The notes: generated by a model not told the origin, from the sequence alone. A DNA stretch of 39,305 nucleotides from Minisyncoccota bacterium (GCA_023137615.1 JAGLOS010000004.1:1-39305); one strand, 5' to 3'. Positions 28,737-38,671 are shown, counted from the stretch's first letter. A program made the numbers and translations.

Positions 28737-30081
28737 TACCGTAGTAACACGATTTGCGCCGTCTCCAACCGGTAATCTGCATGTGGGAAGTGCGCGGACC
28801 GCACTTTTTAGTTTTTTGTACGCGAGGGGTTGTGGCGGTAAATTTATCTTGCGTATTGAAGACACAGACAAAGAACGATCAAAAAAAGAGTTTGAGGAAA
28901 GTATTCTTGCCAGCATGGAATGGCTTGGATTTTCGTATGACGAAATGTATCGTCAAAGCGAGCGCACAGAAATATATAAAAAATATCTTCAAAAACTTAT
29001 TGATAGTGGGTCTGCCTATATTTCCAAAGAAGAAGTTAAGCAAGAAGGGGACAGAAGCGAAGTGATCAGATTCAAAAATCCCAACAAAACCGTTACGTTT
29101 GCGGATGAAATTCGCGGAGAAGTGACTTTTGATACAACAGAGCTCGGAGATTTTGTGATCGCGAAAGACGTGAAAAATCCGCTATATCATTTTGTGGTTG
29201 TGGTTGATGATCTTGAAATGGGTGTTACTCATGTAATTCGCGGCGAAGATCACATCTCTAATACTCCGCGGCAAATTCTTATCCAAGAAGCGATTGGCGC
29301 GCCGCGTCCAACTTATGCGCATATCCCACTTACTTTAGCAGCGGATAGATCAAAGCTTTCGAAACGACATGGAGCAGTTTCTGTTGAGGAATACAAAAAG
29401 ATGGGCTACTTGCCGGAAGCACTTGTTAATTTTCTTGCGCTTTTGGGCTGGAATCCGGGCAATGATAAAGAAATATTCTCAATAGACGAGCTAATAAAAG
29501 AATTTTCATTGAAAAAAATGCAAAAAGGCGGAGCAATGTTTAATTTTGATAAACTTGATTGGGTAAACAAACAACATATTGCGCGGTTAGACACGGAAGA
29601 ACTTTTTGCAAAAATAAAAGAGAGGTTGTCGGAAGAAATATTATCTCTGCCGCAATATTCGGATGAACGATTAAAAACAATACTTTCTGTTATTACTGAG
29701 AGGATCAGTAAATTTGCTGATGTTGAAAATATGGCGAAAGAAGGGGAGTTAAGCTACTTTTTTGAACAGCCGACATATGAAGCGGACAAACTTTTGTGGA
29801 AGAAAAATCCGGACCCACTCGTTGCAAAACAACATCTTGACAAAGTTGTGGAATTCTTAGGTAGTATTGATGCTGATGATTTCACACAGGAAAATGTAAA
29901 AAAAGCTATTTGGGATTATGCAGGAGAAGAGGGAAGAGGTGATGTCTTGTGGCCGACGCGCTTCGCTCTTTGCGGTCGTGACAGGTCTCCGGATCCGCTT
30001 GCTTTGGCGGAGATATTTGGCAAGGAAGAAACGATTAAACGATTAAATTTTGCAGCACGTTCTCTTGAAGATATTTCATGA
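28714..30081 (+). CDS. gltX: Glutamyl-tRNA synthetase
   Basis: TRFAPSPTGNLHVGSARTALFSFLYAR, VIRGEDHISNTPRQI, KLSKRHGAVSVEEY. Confidence 0.95.
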   Translation: MEKKKQNNTVVTRFAPSPTGNLHVGSARTALFSFLYARGCGGKFILRIEDTDKERSKKEFEESILASMEWLGFSYDEMYRQSERTEIYKKYLQKLIDSGSAYISKEEVKQEGDRSEVIRFKNPNKTVTFADEIRGEVTFDTTELGDFVIAKDVKNPLYHFVVVVDDLEMGVTHVIRGEDHISNTPRQILIQEAIGAPRPTYAHIPLTLAADRSKLSKRHGAVSVEEYKKMGYLPEALVNFLALLGWNPGNDKEIFSIDELIKEFSLKKMQKGGAMFNFDKLDWVNKQHIARLDTEELFAKIKERLSEEILSLPQYSDERLKTILSVITERISKFADVENMAKEGELSYFFEQPTYEADKLLWKKNPDPLVAKQHLDKVVEFLGSIDADDFTQENVKKAIWDYAGEEGRGDVLWPTRFALCGRDRSPDPLALAEIFGKEETIKRLNFAARSLEDIS

Positions 30082-31403
30082 AAAAAATTTTTGCGATAAT
30101 CTCAGTAATACTTGCCATAGCGTATATGATATGCGGTTTTAATGTTGTCGTATATGCCGACACCGTCGATGAACTTAGAGACAAGATATCGGAAAAAGGG
30201 TTCAAAATAGAAGACCTTGAGAAAGAGATAGATATTTATAATCGTGAAATAGTAAAGGTGCAGGCAGAATCTCAGACACTAACGCATGCTATCAGTGAGC
30301 TTGATTGGACACGCAAAAAATTGAATACTGATATTGCGGTGACAGGCAACCAAATAGAAAGCACGGGTTATACTATTGAGAAAATACAAGTTGAGATCAA
30401 TAATGCTACTGGAAAGATTCAAAGCGGTAATCTTGCAATAGCAAATCTCATGAGAACAATGGACGAACTGGAGGCGCAGTCGTTGATCGAAGTACTTCTT
30501 GCAAATGAGGAACTTTCGGATTTCTGGAACGATCTTGAGAGTCTTCAGAATTCTCGGGAGACCATATCAGACAACCTTGTTGCTCTTGAAATTCTAAAAA
30601 ATGAATTAAAAGCAAAAAAGAGTGAAGATGAGGAAGAAAAACAAGAGTTGGAAGAGTTGGAATCAAAATTTGTCGATCAAAAAAAAGTGGTTGAATATAA
30701 CAAAAAAGAAAAAACCACACTTCTGACAAAAACAAAGAGCAAGGAGTCTGAGTACCAGGGACTGTTAGCGGAGAAAAAAGCCGCCAAAGAAGCGTTTGAA
30801 CAAGAGCTTGCTGAATACGAATCACAGCTTAAAATAATTATTGATCAGAGTCGGCTTCCGGCACTTGGCTCCGGTGTACTTGGCTGGCCACTTAAAGACT
30901 TGTCTATTAAGTCGTGTTATGACGGCAGTACTGATGCCGGGAATTGTGTTACACAATATTTTGGTGATACTGCCTTTGCTCGAACAGGTGCATATAATGG
31001 GAAGAATCATAGCGGTGTTGATTTTCGTGCCGCCGTGGGCGAACAGCTGTACTCTTCTGCCGCTGGAACCGTAATAGGTGTGGGAGACACAGACACCGTA
31101 TGTCGTTACGCGTCTTATGGTAAATGGGTACTTATAAGTCATGATAACGGTCTTTCAACCCTGTATGCTCATTTGTCGCTTATAAAGGTACAAAGCGGAC
31201 AATATGTACATAAAGGTGATATAATTGGTTATAGTGGTAATACGGGTCATTCTACGGGTCCACATTTGCATTATAGTGTCTATGCAAGCGAAGGAGTCAG
31301 TATCGGACAATTAAAAAGCAGAGCGTGTTCCGGTGCTATTTATACAATTCCGCTTGCACCATTTAACGCATACCTTAACCCGATAGATTATTTAGCCCAA
31401 TAA
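30078..31403 (+). CDS. Secreted coiled-coil M23 peptidase (EnvC/murein hydrolase activator-like)
   Basis: N-terminal signal/TM, long coiled coil, NHSGVDFRAAVGEQLYSSAAGTVIGVG, STLYAHLS, GHSTGPHLHYSVY LytM motifs. Confidence 0.9.
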   Translation: MKKIFAIISVILAIAYMICGFNVVVYADTVDELRDKISEKGFKIEDLEKEIDIYNREIVKVQAESQTLTHAISELDWTRKKLNTDIAVTGNQIESTGYTIEKIQVEINNATGKIQSGNLAIANLMRTMDELEAQSLIEVLLANEELSDFWNDLESLQNSRETISDNLVALEILKNELKAKKSEDEEEKQELEELESKFVDQKKVVEYNKKEKTTLLTKTKSKESEYQGLLAEKKAAKEAFEQELAEYESQLKIIIDQSRLPALGSGVLGWPLKDLSIKSCYDGSTDAGNCVTQYFGDTAFARTGAYNGKNHSGVDFRAAVGEQLYSSAAGTVIGVGDTDTVCRYASYGKWVLISHDNGLSTLYAHLSLIKVQSGQYVHKGDIIGYSGNTGHSTGPHLHYSVYASEGVSIGQLKSRACSGAIYTIPLAPFNAYLNPIDYLAQ

Positions 31404-31408
31404 TTTTA

Positions 31409-31666
31409 GTGATTAAAAAAATTATGAAAAAATATTCGACACAAAAGGGGTTTGTAAAGTATGTTGTTATATTTATTGTTCTTGTGGTACTTATTGCGAT
31501 GTTTAATATTGACGTAGGCGCAATAATTGAATCTGATCTTGTCCAAAGTGTGTATCATTATATTAAAGTGATCCTCTCGTTCATCTATGACGCATTCGTA
31601 AAAGTTATCGGACAGCTTCCGACAAACGGGGGAGACATGGCGACGAGTACAGCAACTTCAACATAA
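31409..31666 (+). CDS. Small hypothetical membrane protein
   Basis: 85-aa ORF with one hydrophobic segment (YVVIFIVLVVLIAMFNIDVG), 5 nt after the M23 peptidase gene. Confidence 0.6.
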   Translation: MIKKIMKKYSTQKGFVKYVVIFIVLVVLIAMFNIDVGAIIESDLVQSVYHYIKVILSFIYDAFVKVIGQLPTNGGDMATSTATST

Positions 31667-32533
31667 ACAAGTTAGGGTCCTTTATACCTGTTTCAGCAAG
31701 GTGATATAAACTATACATCAAGAAGTTGTAAAGCATGTCGCACAATATTTTTACCGGAACAGGTATGGAATAGGGGAGAAGAGGGCATAATAAAGTGGTT
31801 TTCATCAAAGAAAGCATCATTACGTCTAAATTTTTCAGATTCGGTTTTAACCGCGTAATTCAATTGTATAAAAATAGTAAGACGTATTTAGCTCGATAGG
31901 TACAAGTACGTCTTAGGTCAGGATTTCGAATGTTTTTTCAACCTGCAATCAAAATTATAAAATTTTGATACTAGTCTATATTAATTTATATATACATACA
32001 TAAAAGTACTGCAGTGATGATATCTCTTAGGTGATACCGGAGATCAAACAAACAAGAACAAGCTGGAGGGAGGTACAGGATCTTTAAAAACGTCTAACAG
32101 AACCGAAACGACGTATGTTTTAAGGGCTATGTCGCAAAAGATATATTGTGCGACGCACTCTTACTTTTTCACTACCCCTCCATCACCTTTATATATAAGG
32201 GGTCTGTGTGTTTCGTCATTATATACTCAAAAGCCCCCCTTTTTTTGTCTGCAGTAAATGTATAGTTTTAAATATACCCCCCCCCTTCTTTGTATGTAAG
32301 TAATGTTTTTTTTGCGTTCCTTTTTCGGAACGATTTATTTTTTATTCTAAAGTAGGAGTCTTTTTAAAAAAGTCTCAAAAACTTTCGGTTCAAAAGTAAA
32401 AATACAGGTACATAGGTACCACCCCTAAATTGATCTGAGGCAATTTTGAGCGTCGTTTTTTATGTAGATATTTTTTACAAGTAAATAAAAAATTAAATAA
32501 TAATATTGCAACCATTTTTCTTTTGTATAAAAA

Positions 32534-32564
32534 AACAAGACCGGTCTGATATACCGGTCTTGTT
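32534..32564 (-). terminator. Rho-independent terminator for the minus-strand gene at 32578-32937
   Basis: aacaagaccggt / accggtcttgtt 12-bp stem; minus-strand reading runs into TTTTTTT. Confidence 0.85.
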
Positions 32565-32577
32565 CTTAACACTTTAG

Positions 32578-32937
32578 TTAGCGTAGTTTTTTTATAAATG
32601 GCTTTTTCTCGCCATAAATGTCAAAAAGGAGTTTGGGAGCATTTTTAAGTGCTTTGTGAATGAGTTCATTCTGTCTCTCTGGACTTTCCTTTTGGAATTT
32701 TTGGATTTGTGGATATGAGTCTTTAACTGTATCCATGTTATACCAAGGAAATTCACCTGGTTCGCCGATTACTTTTTTGAAACTCCAGATTAAAGCGGTG
32801 GGACTCTTGCTTTCCATTATGACTTGAACAGATCTGATGATTTGAGAATGATCATAGTTCCCTCCTACCACAAACATTACTATTGTGTTAAGATTATAAA
32901 CGTGGGTTTCCTTTTTTTGTGTTGTTGCTACTATCAT
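32578..32937 (-). CDS. Hypothetical protein
   Basis: 119-aa ORF with globular composition and its own terminator. Confidence 0.55.
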   Translation of the reverse strand: MIVATTQKKETHVYNLNTIVMFVVGGNYDHSQIIRSVQVIMESKSPTALIWSFKKVIGEPGEFPWYNMDTVKDSYPQIQKFQKESPERQNELIHKALKNAPKLLFDIYGEKKPFIKKLR

Positions 32938-32969
32938 ATTGTGTTAATCACACAAAAATAACCCACGCC

Positions 32970-32992
32970 ACACGCAGGTAATTCCTGCGTGT
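32970..32992. terminator. Hairpin in the gap downstream of the MFS gene
   Basis: acacgcagg-taatt-cctgcgtgt 9-bp perfect stem. Confidence 0.45.
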
Positions 32993-33177
32993 TTGGCTTC
33001 TAAAGCCGTTATAAATAAAAATTTAATGAACTTTTTGTTGACCCTTTTATAATTAAAATCAACGTTATTAATAATGTAATAAATAATAGTATTACAGAAA
33101 ATAAATTCCTGACTTCTTTGTAACACAAAAAGTATATACCGTCAAGCTTTTTTAGAAACTTTTTTTACTTCTCTTAT

Positions 33178-34377
33178 TTATTTCGTTTCGCCGATAAGAT
33201 GTATTTGTTTTACGTAGAGAATATTAAATAGCAATGATGCCGCGGCGGCAAAGACAAACGTCCATACGACGGACGTGTAAAGAGATATAACAATAGTTAC
33301 GATAAGCATAAGCGCCTTTCCCATACTGATTGCCATTTCACGCAGTGTTGAAAATTCGTCAATATAATGTCCTTGGTCCGCCGCTATCTCATATACCAGA
33401 GTGTCAAACGGTGTTCTCGTGAATACTTTCATGACACTATGATAGATACCGGCAACAAAGATGTGAAAAGTGGTTGCGACAAAAATTTTAAATATCCAAC
33501 CAAGCGAATAGAGAACGCTTCCCAGACGAAGTAATTTTCGTTTCCCCTTCCCATCTATATAAGAGCCGGTCAAGAGTTGTACAATAATTGTAAATCCGAT
33601 AATAAGCGTTGAAACAGCACCAACTTCGAAGTAATTCCCGTCTAAAATATTGAATATGAAAATTGGCCAGACGACAACCCCGATCACGTTTTCTGCCCCG
33701 TCTGCCATCATGGGTACAACGATCGTTCTGTTCTTCTTGAGAAAAAGTTGCCGCCATGTTTCTTTGTAACTCCATGAGTATTTTTCATGTGTTCGCGGAA
33801 TAGTGATATATGGGATACCGGAAGCAAGAAAAAGTACAATAGCAATTATAAATAAAATATCAAAGCCCAATTTGGTGATAAGTGTTCCCGCTATGATTGG
33901 AGCGAATATCCCAAGGAGACTTGCCGTAGCAAGCATAACACTTACTTGTTTGCCACGATTTCTTTTATCCGTAAGTTGTGTAAATTTTATATGATATGGC
34001 AGCCAATATGTCATTCTCCATGCAGTGAGCGCGATGATGGAAAGTGGAACAAGATATCGGATCGAACCACCTGTATCCATAAAATAAAAAGTGAGATAGA
34101 ACAATGCTCCGAGCACGGCACTGATCTGCAGAGATCTTCGAAACCCCACTTTGTCCAAAAATTGAGCGCCATAAGCAACAACTATCATATAGAGCAAACT
34201 TCCTATCAAATACCACATCATAGTAAGGGCAAAATCGCCCTCAAACAGATTATAGAGAAAGATCGGCAAGAAGATACCAAGAAGACCGGATGCGGCGAAA
34301 TTTATCGTTTTTGCGGTATAAAGCGAACTAAAGCCATCCGGGACATGTCCTCGAAAATAATGTTTTTTAAATTTCAT
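33178..34377 (-). CDS. MFS transporter
   Basis: Multi-TM ORF with major-facilitator-like loop GAQFLDKVGFRRSLQ; start MKFKKHYFRGHVPDG at 34377 chosen to avoid overlap with the upstream gene. Confidence 0.75.
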   Translation of the reverse strand: MKFKKHYFRGHVPDGFSSLYTAKTINFAASGLLGIFLPIFLYNLFEGDFALTMMWYLIGSLLYMIVVAYGAQFLDKVGFRRSLQISAVLGALFYLTFYFMDTGGSIRYLVPLSIIALTAWRMTYWLPYHIKFTQLTDKRNRGKQVSVMLATASLLGIFAPIIAGTLITKLGFDILFIIAIVLFLASGIPYITIPRTHEKYSWSYKETWRQLFLKKNRTIVVPMMADGAENVIGVVVWPIFIFNILDGNYFEVGAVSTLIIGFTIIVQLLTGSYIDGKGKRKLLRLGSVLYSLGWIFKIFVATTFHIFVAGIYHSVMKVFTRTPFDTLVYEIAADQGHYIDEFSTLREMAISMGKALMLIVTIVISLYTSVVWTFVFAAAASLLFNILYVKQIHLIGETK

Positions 34378-34381
34378 ATTT

Positions 34382-34969
34382 TTAATATCCCAAAAAAGCA
34401 AGTAATGACCCCGTTATAAATACTTCAATAGCTGCCGCAATGAAGAAAAGCGGTATAAGTTTTGTAATGTAAACTTTATATGCCTCTTTCAAAGGTTGTT
34501 TAATACTTCTGCCGTTGCGTAGTTTTTGTACAAAAACATGTCCAAGCCATAAGCCGTATGCCGCAGCTATAAGTGCTGCCGGAAGCTCGATGATACCATG
34601 TGGAATTGTGCCGAGAAAAAATGAAAGCGGTCCCGTTTCTTGAGCGATAATAAAAAAGAACATTCCCAGAATATACCCATTGGTAAAAAGAAACAGTACC
34701 GGTACAATTCCAAAAAATATTCCCAACACCATCATAAAAAAGGACTTGATGGTGTTATTGAAAAAGATCAAAAGAAAAAGTGTCACCGGTCCGTATGTGG
34801 CAAGAATCGAATACTCCCCTAGTATTTGGTCGAGCAATACAAGCATTTCGTCAATTTGTGTTGCGGCGGTATAGTATCCAAGACAAGAGGATACAAGAAA
34901 AATAAGTATGGCATACAATATGTATGGATAGATAGGCGGGGATATTTTCCCGCGTAACGTTTTAAGCAT
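34382..34969 (-). CDS. SpoIIM-like (stage II sporulation protein M family) membrane protein
   Basis: FFNNTIKSFFMMVLGIFFGIVPVLFLFTNGYILG, GTIPHGIIELPAALIAAAYGLWLG. Confidence 0.8.
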   Translation of the reverse strand: MLKTLRGKISPPIYPYILYAILIFLVSSCLGYYTAATQIDEMLVLLDQILGEYSILATYGPVTLFLLIFFNNTIKSFFMMVLGIFFGIVPVLFLFTNGYILGMFFFIIAQETGPLSFFLGTIPHGIIELPAALIAAAYGLWLGHVFVQKLRNGRSIKQPLKEAYKVYITKLIPLFFIAAAIEVFITGSLLAFLGY

Positions 34970-35108
34970 TTTATTATTATAACGAAGTTAAGAGGATAAC
35001 GTAAGGTACCCCACAAAAAAGACGTCCATGTAAAAGATCAATATCTATCTCCCAAGCGATATTTTGAATGAATTGTCCACCTCTCCCCCACTTTTTGGAA
35101 AAATTTTA

Positions 35109-36998
35109 TCACTCTACAGTCACTGACTTTGCAAGGTTTCTCGGCTTGTCGACATTCATACCGAGTTGTTGCGCAAAATGATATGCAAATAGTTGTAAAG
35201 GAATTATCTCGAGTAATGGATAACAAATGTTTTGCTTAATGGTGGGGATAATAATAGTTGCGTCCGCTTTTTGTATGACCGGGTCTTTCTCGGCACTTTT
35301 ATCGGTAATGATAAGGACCTTCCCTCCTTTGGATCTGATCTGCTCGATCGAATTTTTTGAAAGAGCAAATTGGTCATCTTTAGGCATGATTATTACCGAG
35401 AGATGGTCTTTGTCTACTATTGCAATAGGTCCATGTTTTAGCTCTCCGAGCGGGTAACTCCCACATTCAATATAGGTGAGTTCTTTGAATTTCAATGCCG
35501 CTTCGTCGGCGATAGGCACATGAATACCACGTCCTAAGAATGATATATTTTTTATATTTTTAAATTTGTGTGCGATCTTTTTGATCTCTTTGTCAAGAAT
35601 AAGCACTTTTTGCATGTGTTTTGGTATATTTTCCAAGGTGCTTATGAGGTGTTTCCCTTCATCTTTTTCCATATCTCGCATCCGTGCGAGTTTTAATGCA
35701 AATAAATATAAGACGGTGAGCTGCGCTACGAATGCTTTTGTCGATGCAACACCTATTTCTGTTCCTGCGCGGGTAAATTCACCGGTATCGGTTTCAGTGC
35801 TTACTGCGCTTCCAACAACATTCACTATTCCAAATGTTTTATAACGTTCTTTTTGTGCCACCTTAAGGGCTCCAATAGTGTCTGCCGTTTCCCCCGATTG
35901 ACTGATCACCACAATGAGAGAATTATGTTGTTTGAAATTGTGTTTTTGATATCTGAATTCAGAAGCGATCTCGTTGCGGACATTGATGTCAGTAAGGTTT
36001 TCAATGATCCCTTTCCCCGCTTTCCCCGCATTATTTGCTGTACCGCATGAAATAGTTATTATATTGATCAATTGTTTTAAACATTTTTCATGGTCTGTTA
36101 ATCCTCCCAATACCGCATTGCCTGTCTTTTTATTATATCTTCCCAATAGGGTTGCTTGTACTGTTTTGGGCTGTTCATATATTTCTTTGAGCATGAACGA
36201 CTCAAATCCTTCTTTTGACATATCTTCTACAGATGCACCTTTGATCAGTTTTGGTTGTTTTGAAGTTGGTTGTATTTTGTCTTTAAATTGTAATATTTCT
36301 TGGTGAAGGATGCCTTTGTTGGTACTTAAAATAGCGCACTCTTTGTCGGAAAGCGGTATATAGTGTTTTGTATAATGTAAGAGAACATTGACACTTGATG
36401 CGACAATGAACATGGTGTCTGTTATACCAATGTTGATAGGACTTCCATTTTTTGCTACGTAAAGAGTTCCCGGATTTTTTTTATCGATCGCAACAATTCC
36501 GAAACTTCCCTCAAGCATTTTAATCGCATGCAAAAAAGCGTCTTCAAATTTTTTCTCGTGTTTGAGTGCTTCCTCTATACTGTGGGCGATCACTTCAGAG
36601 TCGGTGTCTGACTTAAAAGTATGCCCTATTTTCTGGAGAGAGCTTTTAAGTTCTTCAAAATTCAAAATTGTCCCATTGTGCACAATGGCAATTCGTCCGG
36701 TGCAATCAAGATGAGGGTGTGCGTTTTTTATTGAGGGTTTGCCATGAGTTGCCCAACGAGTATGTCCTATGGCAGTTGTTATCTTTTTATTTGTTATTGC
36801 GGTTTTGGCGTAGATCTCCCCTTTTTCTAAATTATCGCTTGGTGCTCCGAGGCATTTGAAAGTTTTTACAGTACTTGTATCTAAAAAAGATAATCCGGCA
36901 CTGTCGTAACCGCGATATTCAAGGTTGTTGAGTGCTGTAATTATATTTGGCACTAGCTCTTGAGGTTCTTTTGAAATAATTCCGACAATTCCACACAT
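35109..36998 (-). CDS. glmS: Glutamine--fructose-6-phosphate aminotransferase (isomerizing)
   Basis: MCGIVGII N-terminus at 36998 (catalytic Cys2), GHTRWATHGKPSIKNAHPH, SIS domains, C-terminal DKPRNLAKSVTVE. Confidence 0.96.
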   Translation of the reverse strand: MCGIVGIISKEPQELVPNIITALNNLEYRGYDSAGLSFLDTSTVKTFKCLGAPSDNLEKGEIYAKTAITNKKITTAIGHTRWATHGKPSIKNAHPHLDCTGRIAIVHNGTILNFEELKSSLQKIGHTFKSDTDSEVIAHSIEEALKHEKKFEDAFLHAIKMLEGSFGIVAIDKKNPGTLYVAKNGSPINIGITDTMFIVASSVNVLLHYTKHYIPLSDKECAILSTNKGILHQEILQFKDKIQPTSKQPKLIKGASVEDMSKEGFESFMLKEIYEQPKTVQATLLGRYNKKTGNAVLGGLTDHEKCLKQLINIITISCGTANNAGKAGKGIIENLTDINVRNEIASEFRYQKHNFKQHNSLIVVISQSGETADTIGALKVAQKERYKTFGIVNVVGSAVSTETDTGEFTRAGTEIGVASTKAFVAQLTVLYLFALKLARMRDMEKDEGKHLISTLENIPKHMQKVLILDKEIKKIAHKFKNIKNISFLGRGIHVPIADEAALKFKELTYIECGSYPLGELKHGPIAIVDKDHLSVIIMPKDDQFALSKNSIEQIRSKGGKVLIITDKSAEKDPVIQKADATIIIPTIKQNICYPLLEIIPLQLFAYHFAQQLGMNVDKPRNLAKSVTVE

Positions 36999-37071
36999 AT
37001 TAACCTCAGATAACGTTTTCATACGAAGAAAGGTTTCTTGGTGAGCTTTAGCGTCGTAGAACGAGCGAAAC

Positions 37072-37195
37072 GAAAAAGTGACGTCCGTTTTGTCATTCCG
37101 AAACAAGGCGTTTAGCGGAGGGAGGAATCCCTTAAATTTGGGAAGTGTAAACAAAATATAAGCGATCTCTCCTAAACGTCGAGATGACAAAACGG
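37072..37195. repeat. Copy A of a dispersed intergenic repeat
   Basis: gtccgttttgtcattccgaaac (Y block) and ggaagtgtaaacaaaatataagcgatctctcctaaacgtcgagatgacaaaac (X block); both recur at 38733-38899 in the opposite orientation. Confidence 0.7.
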
Positions 37196-37229
37196 GAGTC
37201 GAGAAGACTTTCTCTGGAATTTATACCCG

Positions 37230-37832
37230 TTATGTTGAGGAAAGAAATATTTTTGGAACAGGATATTGGGCGAATTCCGGAAGAAGATTTTTACCGTAAA
37301 GAATTCTGGAAAGTGCCTCGGCTTCTACTTTTGCACCGGTTAGACCGTTGTGTGGTTTTGGTTCTTCCGGGATGCCGACATAGGTCAAAATACCATCCAA
37401 ATCCAGTGCCGTGCGGTTTTTTTCGATTGGCACCGGCACGCTGCGGTTGATGTGGTCAGCATATGCGATACTATGCAGGTCAAGTGTCCTATAACTGAAA
37501 TTCCACCCAATACTACTTCTCCGGAAAGCATCGTTGATATAATTACGATCAAAACAAGGATTTTGTCCAACGAGCGTTTTTTCTTTGATCGGCTTGACCC
37601 ACTCAAGGAATTCCTGCATTACTTCTTTAAGTTCTTTTCGGTTTGGATCGTGGCACTCTTCCTCGGTAAAGCCATTCACAGCAAGAGCTTCAGGATCACA
37701 CTGTGCTCCGTCCCACATTTTTGGTTCTGCATAAAATTGTCTTTCAGGGTTTGAGAAGTCAATCGCCCCGAAACTAACCATAGCGTTCTTTGTAATATTT
37801 AGCCCCGAAGCTTCAGTGTCAATAATGATCAT
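37230..37832 (-). CDS. DEDDh-family 3'-5' exonuclease (RNase T / Pol III epsilon-like)
   Basis: IIIDTEASGL (Exo I), VGQNPCFDRNYI (Exo II), HNGLTGAKVEAEAL (Exo III-like). Confidence 0.8.
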   Translation of the reverse strand: MIIIDTEASGLNITKNAMVSFGAIDFSNPERQFYAEPKMWDGAQCDPEALAVNGFTEEECHDPNRKELKEVMQEFLEWVKPIKEKTLVGQNPCFDRNYINDAFRRSSIGWNFSYRTLDLHSIAYADHINRSVPVPIEKNRTALDLDGILTYVGIPEEPKPHNGLTGAKVEAEALSRILYGKNLLPEFAQYPVPKIFLSST

Positions 37833-37855
37833 AATTTTATGTTAGTTATAATATT

Positions 37856-38239
37856 TTATTTTAATCCCTTGCAGTTAGCCGCCGGTGTATATCCAGCTTT
37901 CCTTGCCTCCTGTTCGTTATTAAACCATATTTCATTTTCTTCCTTAATGCGTTGCGCGCCGGAACACCAGGGAAAGTGATATTTTGTACCGTTTTTTGAG
38001 GCAACAAGCGATCCGGAGGCGTTGGTTTGGAGAGTATTTACGGGAGAATTTTCTGTGGTAAATGCTTGCTGAGCGTTTGCACTCTGTATTTCGGGTTCAA
38101 AAACGATCGGTCCTTTCGTCTGCGACCCAAGAGTTGAAAGTCGTCCAAGTCCAAAAGCACTAAAAGCTATCAAAATGATCAAGATTGGTATAAAGTAATT
38201 TTCTTGAGCTTTTTCACGCTTTTCTTCATTTTTATCCAT
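37856..38239 (-). CDS. Membrane-anchored protein with Ada-type metal-binding-like C-terminal domain
   Basis: One TM; C-terminal NGTKYHFPWCSGAQRIKEENEIWFNNEQEARKAGYTPAANCKGLK. Confidence 0.65.
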   Translation of the reverse strand: MDKNEEKREKAQENYFIPILIILIAFSAFGLGRLSTLGSQTKGPIVFEPEIQSANAQQAFTTENSPVNTLQTNASGSLVASKNGTKYHFPWCSGAQRIKEENEIWFNNEQEARKAGYTPAANCKGLK

Positions 38240-38375
38240 AATACACTTGATTTTTGTGATATCTTATCATATACTCATATTCACGAAACAAACACAGACG
38301 TATCCACGTGGTAATCAAAAAAAGAGTATTGCGTGGTGTGTTGGTATTTAAATTATAACATTATTTCATTAGAAT

Positions 38376-38648
38376 ATGGCACATAGAAAAGCAGGAGGTT
38401 CAGCAAAGAATTTACGTGACTCAGGTCCGCAGTATTTGGGCGTAAAACTCTATGCCGGAGAAAAAGCGAAGATCGGGTCAGTGATCGTCCGTCAGCGAGG
38501 TACTAAAATTCTTGCAGGCAAAAATGTTGGAACAGGAAAAGATCATACTCTCTTTGCCCTCAAAGAAGGAGTAGTTGGTTTTGGTACAAAACGCAAAGTA
38601 AGTTTTAACGGGAAAAGAGTAGTAAAGAAAACAGCAAACGTTGAGTAA
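38376..38648 (+). CDS. rpmA: 50S ribosomal protein L27
   Basis: [62 protein letters not shown]. Confidence 0.96.
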   Translation: MAHRKAGGSAKNLRDSGPQYLGVKLYAGEKAKIGSVIVRQRGTKILAGKNVGTGKDHTLFALKEGVVGFGTKRKVSFNGKRVVKKTANVE

Positions 38649-38671
38649 ATTTGAATTTGTTGGATTAACAA

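Noticed and set aside
31605-31820. 71-aa minus-strand ORF
   Set aside because: Overlaps the end of the 31409-31666 gene and the hairpin-rich gap; no motif or clear initiation context.
31900-31960. Possible tRNA T-arm-like string (ggatttcgaatg)
   Set aside because: No acceptor stem or cloverleaf could be built around it.
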